A stretch of DNA of 38,059 bases, taken from the NCBI GenBank assembly GCA_028282195.1, contig JANQII010000198.1:1-38059 (forward strand). Reading direction: 5' to 3'. A model generated the notes under the pieces. It had not been told where the DNA came from. It saw only the letters and a list, made by a program, of their open reading frames with translations, and searched no databases. The DNA comes from Prolixibacteraceae bacterium (lineage in GTDB: Bacteria; Bacteroidota; Bacteroidia; Bacteroidales; Prolixibacteraceae). Within the stretch, counting starts at the first letter, position 1. Each line of letters begins with the position of its first letter. Of this stretch, positions 24,049-31,155 are shown piece after piece. A program made the translations under genes and the position numbers.

Positions 24049-25275
24049 TTAAAGCACCAATAAATCATCAATACCCTCTAATTTCTTAGACAATTGCTCC
24101 ATATCGTTTCCAATCTTACTGTTTGTAATTCGAGCATATATCTGTGTAGTTCGGATATTAGTATGTCCCAACATTCTGCTAACAGTTTCGATAGGTACAC
24201 CCTTAGTAAGTGTTACTGTAGTTGCAAATGTATGCCGGGCAAGATGAAATGTCAGGTTTTTTTCAATACCACACAAATCAGCAATTTCTTTTAAATATGA
24301 ATTCATTCTTTGATTGGTTAAAGTTGGCAAAAGCTGTTTACCGAGCTGCATTCCTTTGTATTTATCCAGAATCTTTTTCGGAATATCCAGCAGAAGAACA
24401 TTTGACTGAACATTCGTTTTCTTACGGTTTTTAATAATCCATAACTTTCCATCAAATGAAGTTTGAATATCGTTCTCTTCTAAATTTTTTACATCGACAT
24501 AAGCTAATCCTGTAAAACATGAGAAAACAAAAATATCCTTTACTTGCTCCAACCTTTTTATAGAAAACTTCTTCTGCATAATTTTGCTAAGTTCTGCCAT
24601 GGTCAAATAGCCACGGTCAACCTTCTCTAAACTTATTTTGTAGGTTGAAAATGGGTCTGCTTGTAGCCAACCATTGTTTTTTGCAAGAGTTGTAACACGT
24701 TTAAACTGTTGAAGGAATTTAGCAACAGTATTTGTACCACAGTTATATTCTATTCGTAAGTACGATTCAAAGTTATATATGAAGCTATAGTTGATTTCTT
24801 TTATTGCTACATCTTTTGTATTGTACTGATGTTTAATAAACTCTTGAAGTCGGTTTTTGGTCAATTTGTATTTATTTACAACTGATTTTGAAATTCCTTT
24901 ACCAATGCGTTGTTCCAAATCTTCATTGTATTTCTCAAAAACTTCCAGAAGCATTTTCATTTTTACACCAACACCCAGAAATGCATCACGAACTTTATAA
25001 ACTGTTACAAAAGATTCATGCCTTTTAATTTCTCTATAGTGAAAAGTAAGTGCTGATTTTATATCTCTCAACTCATCATTGATTTCCTGAGTTCGCATTG
25101 ATTTTCCCGTTGCTAAATTCGCTTTAGCATCCCAGTTGTCAAGGTTGACTGTTAAACGAGAACTAAACTGCGTACGTTGTCCATCAACTGAAACCCTAAC
25201 CATTATTGCAACTTCACCGTCTTTGTTTACATAGTTTTTTCGCGCATAAAACAATACTTTAAATGTGTCTTTCAT
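24049..25275 (-). CDS. int: Tyrosine site-specific integrase of the island
   Basis: A 408-residue tyrosine recombinase. It has an N-terminal arm-binding domain of the Bacteroidota type (FKVLFYARKNYVNKDGEVAI), a SAM-like core-binding domain (about 100-200) and a catalytic domain with HLARH at 344-348 (His and second Arg), LGHTN with His371 and the nucleophile Tyr380 in TTQIYARI. The first catalytic Arg position reads Ala (CFTGLAYVDV), as in IntDOT-type enzymes, which also lack that Arg. It lies next to tRNA-Leu, with about 260 bp of repeat-rich DNA between, and should catalyse insertion into the tRNA 3' end. It is complete, so the island could still be excised if other factors are present. Confidence 0.95.
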   Translation of the reverse strand: MKDTFKVLFYARKNYVNKDGEVAIMVRVSVDGQRTQFSSRLTVNLDNWDAKANLATGKSMRTQEINDELRDIKSALTFHYREIKRHESFVTVYKVRDAFLGVGVKMKMLLEVFEKYNEDLEQRIGKGISKSVVNKYKLTKNRLQEFIKHQYNTKDVAIKEINYSFIYNFESYLRIEYNCGTNTVAKFLQQFKRVTTLAKNNGWLQADPFSTYKISLEKVDRGYLTMAELSKIMQKKFSIKRLEQVKDIFVFSCFTGLAYVDVKNLEENDIQTSFDGKLWIIKNRKKTNVQSNVLLLDIPKKILDKYKGMQLGKQLLPTLTNQRMNSYLKEIADLCGIEKNLTFHLARHTFATTVTLTKGVPIETVSRMLGHTNIRTTQIYARITNSKIGNDMEQLSKKLEGIDDLLVL

Positions 25276-25360
25276 TGTACCTAATTTAAGTGGTTAAAAT
25301 AATCTTATTGCGCCACTTGTTCTAAGTCAATTCGCGACATATCAGAGACTTATGAAGGAA

Positions 25361-25406
25361 TGGTTACAGAAAATTTGTTAAATTTTTCCTGTAACCAAAT
25401 TGTAAC
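25361..25406. promoter_or_regulatory. Inverted and direct repeats upstream of the integrase
   Basis: TGGTTACAG (25361-25369) pairs with CTGTAACCA (25389-25397). The second overlaps the 18-bp repeat CTGTAACCAAATTGTAAC (25389-25406), whose other copy is at 8179-8196 near attL. Position between int and attR suggests arm-type integrase binding sites, perhaps also controlling int expression. Confidence 0.55.
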
Positions 25407-25460
25407 TAAAAATTGCCTTTTATTGGCAATTTTTGGCATAAAACTGTCTCTTGTGGAAAC

Positions 25461-25497
25461 AAAAAAAGCTGTGTAAATCGTTGACTTACACAGCTTT
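25461..25497 (-). terminator. Terminator of the intact tRNA-Leu transcript
   Basis: AAAGCTGTGTAA (25465-25476) and TTACACAGCTTT (25486-25497) form a perfect 12-bp stem with a 9-nt loop, and seven Ts follow on the minus strand. It lies about 35 bp beyond the tRNA 3' end and within the island, so the element supplied it on insertion. Confidence 0.82.
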
Positions 25498-25531
25498 TCA
25501 TCATTTGACAATGATTTGTCTTTTCTATCTA

Positions 25532-25553
25532 GTACCCGGAGTGGGAATCGAAC
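25532..25553. repeat. attR: tRNA-Leu 3' end, right attachment site
   Basis: The 22 bp identical to attL (8106-8127), placed within the T arm and acceptor stem of the tRNA plus one base beyond it. Insertion here leaves the tRNA gene complete. Confidence 0.82.
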
Positions 25554-25616
25554 CCACACTCTGTTGCCAGAACTGGATTTTGAATCCAGCGCGTCTACCA
25601 ATTCCGCCATCCGGGC
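25533..25616 (-). tRNA. tRNA-Leu, anticodon CAA
   Basis: An 84-nt class II tRNA. The acceptor stem GCCCGGA pairs with TCCGGGT (one G-T pair), followed by discriminator A. The D arm is GGCGGAATTGGTAGAC-like, the anticodon stem CTGGA/TCCAG encloses TTCAAAA with anticodon CAA, a long variable arm follows (TTCTGGCAACAGAG) and the T loop is GGTTCGATTCC. CCA is not encoded. It is the insertion target of the island and probably of the earlier small unit. Confidence 0.95.
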
Positions 25617-25630
25617 TGAAATTAGCGATG

Positions 25631-25660
25631 CAAAAATAATGGAAAATTCAAATGCTCAAA
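25631..25660 (-). promoter_or_regulatory. Likely promoter of tRNA-Leu
   Basis: On the minus strand TTTG (25657-25660) is followed after 18 bp by TATTTTTG (25631-25638), close to the Bacteroidota promoter consensus, with about 15 bp from the -7 box to the tRNA 5' end. Confidence 0.5.
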
Positions 25661-25697
25661 AGAAAATGAGTAAAAAAATACTTTTCCATTATTTTTG
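25631..25697. repeat. Perfect 16-bp inverted repeat upstream of tRNA-Leu
   Basis: CAAAAATAATGGAAAA (25631-25646) and TTTTCCATTATTTTTG (25682-25697), 35 bp apart. The left arm holds the tRNA -7 box, and the right arm presents the same box on the plus strand. Confidence 0.7.
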
Positions 25698-25707
25698 CCG
25701 CTTCAAA

Positions 25708-26253
25708 TTATTGGTTTTCTATGTATGCCAAAGGATCGGAAATTGACGGATCAATTTCCATTGAATTTCCATCTGGTAGGAAAACGCGAACAGTTTGAGC
25801 AATTTCATCAAACTCAGCAAGTTTAATTAGCTCACCTTCTTTTTCAAGGAATAATTGTTTGTTTTCTTCATCGATCTTCATCTTGATCTTTTTACCCTGA
25901 TCAATTCCTGAAATTCCTTCAATAAGAATGGTGTTACGTTTAGCTGTAATTTTGTATGTACCATTTTCATTTTCAACAAGCTTTTCCATTTTTCGCTTGC
26001 TGTTTTGTCCCATTGGATTGTCGCCTGTCCAGAATTCCACTGTATTCAGAATAAGTGCATCAACAGTTGCTGCAATCCCATAAACAGGAACAATATTCAA
26101 CCCTACAAAAACTAAAGAGTTAATCCATTTGTCGCCTATAGTACCATTCCAATCGTGTAAACTGGTAGTTAATTTAAAAGGTCCGTAGCAACTTGATAAA
26201 AGTAAAGTAATTGCCAGTGATGCGACAATCATGGTTGATTTAATTCTTTTCAT
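25708..26253 (-). CDS. DUF3332 lipoprotein
   Basis: A 181-residue protein with a type II signal peptide: MKRIKSTMIVASLAITLLLSSCYG with the lipobox LSSC, lipid-modified Cys near residue 22. The next part (PFKLTTSLHDWNGTIGDKW, then NIVPVYGIAATVDALILNTVEFWTG near 55-77) fits DUF3332, small membrane-attached proteins of unknown function in Bacteroidota and Gammaproteobacteria. The C-terminal half is a beta-rich soluble part. It would be anchored in the outer or inner membrane. It stands alone, upstream of tRNA-Leu in the same direction. Confidence 0.88.
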   Translation of the reverse strand: MKRIKSTMIVASLAITLLLSSCYGPFKLTTSLHDWNGTIGDKWINSLVFVGLNIVPVYGIAATVDALILNTVEFWTGDNPMGQNSKRKMEKLVENENGTYKITAKRNTILIEGISGIDQGKKIKMKIDEENKQLFLEKEGELIKLAEFDEIAQTVRVFLPDGNSMEIDPSISDPLAYIENQ

Positions 26254-26429
26254 ACGTAAAATTTTTAATTGTTGTTTCTATAATTTCAGTACCAGGCTAC
26301 TTTTTTTGAGCAACCTGCCATCGGGATGAAACTCATCCATCCGAAACACTGGATCGGGACGCGTTTCATGATAATAAATTTAAGACATCTAATGAGAACA
26401 ACGCACCGTCATTTATAAACGTATGTCGA

Positions 26430-27797
26430 CTAGGATTGTTTTTTATCAATGCGCTTAACCACTTTCCCGTAAATAATTAGTGCAATAGCTGAAATTAAAG
26501 AAATGGCCACAAAGTAGTACCAAATGTAATGGGCGTTGGCAGCTGCTACAGACCATGCTTCACGGGTTTCAAACAGTCTTGGGTCGGGACAAAACTTCTC
26601 CAGTAATACCCCAGACATAATAAACCCAAAAATTGATGATAAGAATGAATGCAAGTGACTAAACCCAAGATAAAGCCCTTCCTCCCCTTTTGGCGACTGA
26701 AGTGAAAAGAATTCCAGGAAACGCGGAGAAATAAATGTCTCAGCAAATCCCTGGAAAGCAATCCCAACAACCATCATAAATGCAACAGGGTGCATACCCA
26801 ATACATCGGCTTGCAGTAAGTTACCAGATGCCATAAATAGTGCGGAAACAGGCATTATAAACATTCCAACAGTCATACTGAATAAGGCCGTTCGCTTTCT
26901 CATCATTTGAGTAACAAAACCAACCGTGAGTGCGACAACCAGTGGGTTAACATTGGCATACCAGGAAGGAGAAGCCCCTTCACCGGCTAATCGTAAAACA
27001 TATTTAGGCATGGTTGCATACATTTGATGTTGCACCATCCAAAAACCAGTGATAATCAGGATGAGGATGATAAGCCTGAAGTTCAAACATATTCTTACTA
27101 AAGCATCAAGAATTTCTTTTATCGATTTTCCTTCACCCGAACGTTCTTTACTTTTATACATGAAGAATACCACTAAAAGCCCTAAAAGAGTCATGGCAGC
27201 AGAAAAGTAGCTAATCCAAATCAGGCCTTCATTGCCCATGGCCTCACGTAAAGGTTTTACAATTGTTTTGCCCGAAAAAGCGCCAATATTTACCATCATA
27301 TAGAAGATGGAATACCCCCTGGCCCGGTTTGATTCAGTAGTTTCTTTAGCTACTGTTCCGGTTATAACCGATTTAATAAATGAACCTCCCAAAATAATCA
27401 AAACCATTGCCGGCAGGACTGCATATTTTGCAGAGGACTCAATAAGCCCGGTAAATTCAGTTACATCGCCATACTTCACCAAGCCGGCTGACTCTAAAAA
27501 CGTGGGAAGAACTCCCATTCCTCCGTATCCAAGCGTTAAAAGAAAGAAGGCCAACATCAATGATTTTCGAAAACCAATTTTGTCAGCATAAGCACCCGCA
27601 AATGTTGGAATAAAATACAACAATGCCTGAAAAACCCCGGCAATCGCTGCAGCTTCAATATCTCCAAATCCAATAATTCGTGATAAATACAAGGTGATAG
27701 CTATAAACAAACCGTAATATGCGGCTCTCTCGAACAATTCAACGGTATTTGCTACCCAAAATGCTCTTGTGAAATCCCAACTTTCTTTTATTTTCAT
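26430..27797 (-). CDS. MFS transporter, POT-like
   Basis: About 455 residues with roughly 12 membrane helices, such as FRKSLMLAFFLLTLGYGGMG, MVLIILGGSFIKSVITG and LIILILIITGFWM. An early ERAAYYGLFIAITLYL segment resembles the ERxxYY motif of proton-dependent oligopeptide transporters (POT), and GAYADKIGFRKSL is the MFS loop motif between helices 2 and 3. It probably moves small peptides or related solutes with protons across the inner membrane, but the substrate is unknown. I prefer the ATG at 27797 (KIKESWDFTRAFW follows) to that at 27824, because AAAGACGAT precedes it and the extra 9 residues look unrelated. It lies alone, divergent from the sigma factor gene. Confidence 0.85.
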   Translation of the reverse strand: MKIKESWDFTRAFWVANTVELFERAAYYGLFIAITLYLSRIIGFGDIEAAAIAGVFQALLYFIPTFAGAYADKIGFRKSLMLAFFLLTLGYGGMGVLPTFLESAGLVKYGDVTEFTGLIESSAKYAVLPAMVLIILGGSFIKSVITGTVAKETTESNRARGYSIFYMMVNIGAFSGKTIVKPLREAMGNEGLIWISYFSAAMTLLGLLVVFFMYKSKERSGEGKSIKEILDALVRICLNFRLIILILIITGFWMVQHQMYATMPKYVLRLAGEGASPSWYANVNPLVVALTVGFVTQMMRKRTALFSMTVGMFIMPVSALFMASGNLLQADVLGMHPVAFMMVVGIAFQGFAETFISPRFLEFFSLQSPKGEEGLYLGFSHLHSFLSSIFGFIMSGVLLEKFCPDPRLFETREAWSVAAANAHYIWYYFVAISLISAIALIIYGKVVKRIDKKQS

Positions 27798-27881
27798 ATC
27801 GTCTTTAAAATTAATTGGACACAAAAATAAAAGCTTTAAGGGGTAATAAAAATTTTTAATTACCCATAAGGGTTTTCAGCT

Positions 27882-27912
27882 ATTGAAGCATCTTATATTT
27901 TTAATACCTTAG
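27882..27912 (+). promoter_or_regulatory. Possible promoter of the sigma factor operon
   Basis: ATTG at 27882-27885 and TACCTTAG at 27905-27912 are 19 bp apart, each one mismatch from TTTG and TAnnTTTG. The ATG follows 30 bp later. Confidence 0.35.
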
Positions 27913-27924
27913 CAGGGACTCATT

Positions 27925-27940
27925 GTTTTTGCACAAAAAC
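27925..27940 (+). promoter_or_regulatory. Palindrome directly before the sigma factor start codon
   Basis: GTTTTTG (27925-27931) and CAAAAAC (27934-27940) are mirror arms separated by CA, ending 2 bp before the ATG. It could be an operator or a hairpin over the ribosome-binding region. Confidence 0.4.
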
Positions 27941-27942
27941 TT

Positions 27943-28530
27943 ATGAAAAAATTGACCGATAAGGAACTCTGTCTTTTAGTAAAAGAAGGTGATGAAAAAG
28001 CGTTTGAGACACTCTTTCACAGATATTACCCTTCTCTCTGTTTATTAGCCCGACAATATGTTGATGATGATGAAAAGGCTGAAGAAGTTGTTCAGGATAT
28101 ATTTGTAAAGATATGGAGTAAGCGCAAAGAGCTTTCAATTGAAACTTCGTTTAAACAATACCTTCTGCGATCCGTAAAAAATCAATGTATTAACCAGCTT
28201 CAACATTTAAAAATCAGGCAAAAGCATGCTCAAAAGGTTAAAGATGATTCAAAAGAAAACAATGGAACGACCTTTTTTATAGAGTTTGGGTTGGCTGAAA
28301 AAATTGAAGCAAGTATAGATTCCCTTCCTGAAAAGCGAAAAGAAATTTTCAAACTAAGCAGGGAAGATGGACTAAAATATCGTGAAATAGCCGAACAACT
28401 TGGAATTTCGGTTAAAACGGTTGAAGCTCAAATGGGGCTTGCGTTAAAGCAACTCCGTGAAATGCTAAAAGATTACAAAGATTATCTGGTTGGGTTAATG
28501 ATGATTATAAAATTTGAGTTGAAAAAATAG
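27943..28530 (+). CDS. ECF sigma-70 factor (FecI-like, Bacteroidota type)
   Basis: A 195-residue extracytoplasmic-function sigma factor. Region 2 is FETLFHRYYPSLCLLARQYVDD followed by EKAEEVVQDIFVKIWSKR (about 20-60), and region 4 carries the helix-turn-helix KYREIAEQLGISVKTVEAQM (about 147-166). The C-terminus has a hydrophobic tail (YLVGLMMIIKFEL). Such factors are held inactive by a FecR protein until an outer-membrane signal arrives. The FecR-like gene starts 18 bp downstream, with two STN-domain genes after it, so the four are probably one operon. It is complete. Confidence 0.94.
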   Translation: MKKLTDKELCLLVKEGDEKAFETLFHRYYPSLCLLARQYVDDDEKAEEVVQDIFVKIWSKRKELSIETSFKQYLLRSVKNQCINQLQHLKIRQKHAQKVKDDSKENNGTTFFIEFGLAEKIEASIDSLPEKRKEIFKLSREDGLKYREIAEQLGISVKTVEAQMGLALKQLREMLKDYKDYLVGLMMIIKFELKK

Positions 28531-28548
28531 GGGTTTTTTTAAAGATCA

Positions 28549-29577
28549 ATGTCTTATAAGCAAATGAAAACACAAAAAAATATCAGCAAAGAAGAATGGA
28601 ATGCACTCGCTCAGAAATATTTTGGGAATTTGAGTGCCGAAGAAGAAAAAGCTTTGCAAAAAGAATGGAAAGCCTTTGACGCAATTGATCTGGCTGAAAT
28701 TGAAAAAACAGCAGAACAATTAAACCTTCACTATAAGCTCAAAAATTACAATTCAGAAAAAGCGTTTGAGCAAATAAAACCCAGACTTAAAGTAGAAAAG
28801 AAAAGAACGTTTACACCAGGAAAAACCTCAACTCTGTTGCGTATTGCAGCAGTTGTAGTTCTTGCTGTAGTAATTGGGTCGGTTTGGTTTCTTACTCAAG
28901 ATCAACCTTCAGGGATAACATCGCCTGAGCCTATTGCTCAGGATTACGGTATTTCAAAAGTAGAACTTCCGGATGGTTCATTGGTAACCCTTAACAAGAA
29001 TTCAAGAATTGATTATCCTGATAAGTTTGCCAATACTAACAGAGAGGTTCGAATTGAAGGTGAAGCTTTTTTTGAAGTGGTTTCAAACCCTGAAAAACCA
29101 TTTATCATTCATACTGGAAATGCAAATATTAAAGTTCTTGGTACCAGCTTTAACGTAAATGCATACCCTGACAATGGACAAGTGGAGGTTGTTGTATCTA
29201 CCGGGAAAGTTCAAATCTATTCTGAAAATAACGATGAAACCCCGGGCGAAGAACTGATCCTTGATCCGGGTGACAAGGGTGTTTTTGTAAATGCAAGCAA
29301 AGAACTGCTAAAAGTGCATAACGAAGACCCGAATTACATTGCCTGGAAGACGCGCCACTTAATTTTTAGTGAAACGAAGCTTAAAGATGTCATCAAACAC
29401 TTAAGCAAGTTATATGATATTAAAATAAAGACAGTTGAACCCGGGTTGGATGAACTAAAATACACCGGGCATTTTGAAAATAGTTCCGTTGATTTTATCC
29501 TTGAAGTAATTTCGTATACGTTTGATATTGAAGTGAATGAGGAAAATGAATGTTACTATTTAAGAAAGAAGTCATAA
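28549..29577 (+). CDS. FecR-family anti-sigma factor
   Basis: A 342-residue inner-membrane protein. The N-terminal 90 residues bind the sigma factor (EEWNALAQKYFGNLSAEEEKAL), a single membrane helix follows at about 95-118 (LLRIAAVVVLAVVIGSVWF), and the periplasmic FecR domain holds VELPDGSLVTLNKNSRIDYP near 146, EGEAFFEV near 175, and LGTSFNVNAYPDN near 200. The last 90 residues (DVIKHLSKLYDIKIKT) form the C-terminal STN-interacting domain. It should hold the upstream sigma factor and respond to a periplasmic partner. The start could also be the ATG at 28564. The partner could be either of the next two STN-domain proteins, or a receptor elsewhere. Confidence 0.93.
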   Translation: MSYKQMKTQKNISKEEWNALAQKYFGNLSAEEEKALQKEWKAFDAIDLAEIEKTAEQLNLHYKLKNYNSEKAFEQIKPRLKVEKKRTFTPGKTSTLLRIAAVVVLAVVIGSVWFLTQDQPSGITSPEPIAQDYGISKVELPDGSLVTLNKNSRIDYPDKFANTNREVRIEGEAFFEVVSNPEKPFIIHTGNANIKVLGTSFNVNAYPDNGQVEVVVSTGKVQIYSENNDETPGEELILDPGDKGVFVNASKELLKVHNEDPNYIAWKTRHLIFSETKLKDVIKHLSKLYDIKIKTVEPGLDELKYTGHFENSSVDFILEVISYTFDIEVNEENECYYLRKKS

Positions 29578-29595
29578 ATATTTAATGATAGAGAC

Positions 29596-31155
29596 ATGAA
29601 AACAAGAGCCATGATTAAGAATATTAGACTTTATATAACTATTTTGTTGTTTTCTTTTGCATTGAACCTTAATGCACAAATTAACCCGGACAATATCCTT
29701 GACCAAAATATTAGTATTTATGCTGAAGAAGAATCCCTCTCAGATGTAATTCACCGGATTTGTGATTATTTCGATTTGGATTATTCGTATAACTCCAAAT
29801 TAGTTGAAGGGAAAAACATCAGTTTAAGTATTTCCAATAAGCCAATGCGTTATGTTTTGGAAAAGCTAATGAAAGATTATTACCTAATCTTTGAGATTGA
29901 AGATAACTTACTGGTTGTTCGCGACTATGTTCCGCTATCCGAAAGTATAAGTTATGAAGAGCAGATGCGTTTTGAGCCAGGTAAGAACAAATTTGAATTT
30001 GAAAATCCAAATGAAAAAAGAGTCACTTTTGAATTTAAATCAGCAAGCAATCTGGTCATTATACCGGTCATAATTAATGAATCCGATACCCTGAATTTTA
30101 TTCTGGATACAGGAGTCCGTTTCCCAATGATTACCGAGCTGCCTTATGTGAATAAGTTGAATTTGAATTTCATGCAACCTATAGATATCAAAGGCTTAGG
30201 TGATGGAGATGCGTTAACAGCCTATAAATCCGGAGGAAACACAATTAAGATTGATGGGCTTGTTGCAAAAAACCAGGAGATTCATATGATTATCGACGAC
30301 AATTTCCAAATCTCTCAAATTATTGGAATCCCTGTGCATGGTTTAATCGGGTTTAATCTTTTTAAAGATTTTGTTGTAGAAATTGATTACAGCCATTCAA
30401 AGCTTACCCTTTCAAAGCCTGAATATTACAGAAGCAGGGTAAAAAACAAAGATATAGTTATGCCACTCCATTTCGAGCACAACAAACCCTATGTAAGAAC
30501 CACAATTGTTACCGATAAAAATGAAGATGTCCCTGTTAAACTTTTGGTGGATACAGGAGCCAGTGATGCCATTTGGCTTTCTACTCGTTCTGATGACCGG
30601 ATAAAATTACCTGAAAATCATATTGAAACTTACCTGGGAAGAGGGTTAAGTGGTGATTTGTTTGGTAAAAAAGGACGTATAAGTGGTATTTGGGTTGGGC
30701 CAATTGTTCTTTACGAGCCAATTGTGGCTTATCCGGAAAATGATTTAATCGAAAGCCTGATCAATAAAAATGATCGTAACGGAACACTAGGTGCTGAGGT
30801 TTTAAGGAGATTCTTTGTTACGATTGATTACCCTAATAAACAGATGAAACTGAGGCCAACAAGTAGGGTGAAAGAAAATTTCAATTACAATATGAGTGGT
30901 ATCGATATTACCAATCCAATGCCTGGGATTCCAATTTTTACAATCGATAAAATACGTAAGGATTCTCCGGCCTATTTAGCGGGTTTAATGGAAAAAGACC
31001 AAATCTTATCGGTTAATAATACACATCATAAATCATTATCATTAAATGATATTAACCTTATATTGCAAAGCAAAGAAAACCGAAAAATAAACATGAAAGT
31101 TTTGCGGGATGGACAAGAAATACAAACCACTTTCCATCTTAAAAAGATATTTTAA
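29596..31155 (+). CDS. STN-domain, aspartyl-protease and PDZ fusion protein
   Basis: A 519-residue exported protein. A signal peptide ends near LNLNAQ (about 30). The STN domain follows at about 40-105 (ISIYAEEESLSDVIHRICDY, split as the usual strand-helix). Two retropepsin-like active-site motifs follow: LDTGVRFPMI near 172 and LLVDTGASDAIW near 315, each with D-T-G; together they form a two-lobed aspartic protease. A PDZ-like segment closes the protein (DSPAYLAGLMEKDQILSVNN near 455). STN normally sits on transducing receptors; here it is on a protease. With the upstream FecI/FecR it may sense or cut a periplasmic partner. The next gene overlaps by one base. Confidence 0.88.
   Translation: MKTRAMIKNIRLYITILLFSFALNLNAQINPDNILDQNISIYAEEESLSDVIHRICDYFDLDYSYNSKLVEGKNISLSISNKPMRYVLEKLMKDYYLIFEIEDNLLVVRDYVPLSESISYEEQMRFEPGKNKFEFENPNEKRVTFEFKSASNLVIIPVIINESDTLNFILDTGVRFPMITELPYVNKLNLNFMQPIDIKGLGDGDALTAYKSGGNTIKIDGLVAKNQEIHMIIDDNFQISQIIGIPVHGLIGFNLFKDFVVEIDYSHSKLTLSKPEYYRSRVKNKDIVMPLHFEHNKPYVRTTIVTDKNEDVPVKLLVDTGASDAIWLSTRSDDRIKLPENHIETYLGRGLSGDLFGKKGRISGIWVGPIVLYEPIVAYPENDLIESLINKNDRNGTLGAEVLRRFFVTIDYPNKQMKLRPTSRVKENFNYNMSGIDITNPMPGIPIFTIDKIRKDSPAYLAGLMEKDQILSVNNTHHKSLSLNDINLILQSKENRKINMKVLRDGQEIQTTFHLKKIF

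Larger units (their letters stand above)
8106..25553. mobile_element. tRNA-Leu-integrated mobilisable defence island
   Basis: Bounded by 22-bp direct repeats, one of them the 3' end of tRNA-Leu. It carries a tyrosine integrase next to the tRNA, a mobC-like gene and palindrome-rich oriT-like DNA near the other end, and about 13.6 kb of defence genes. An 18-bp direct repeat is found inside both ends (8179-8196 and 25389-25406). No relaxase or conjugation genes are present, so it is either a decayed mobilisable element or one that depends on other elements. The boundaries are well supported; present mobility is doubtful. Confidence 0.8.

Noticed and set aside
25350-25610. Minus-strand frame starting MAELVDALDSKSSSG
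   Set aside because: It is the well-known false reading of a tRNA-Leu gene; its first 27 codons lie in the tRNA and the rest runs through the terminator.
26318-26365. Repeated ATCGGGA words and a GGATGA/TCATCC hairpin upstream of the DUF3332 gene
   Set aside because: Short and imperfect; not enough to call an operator, riboswitch or terminator.
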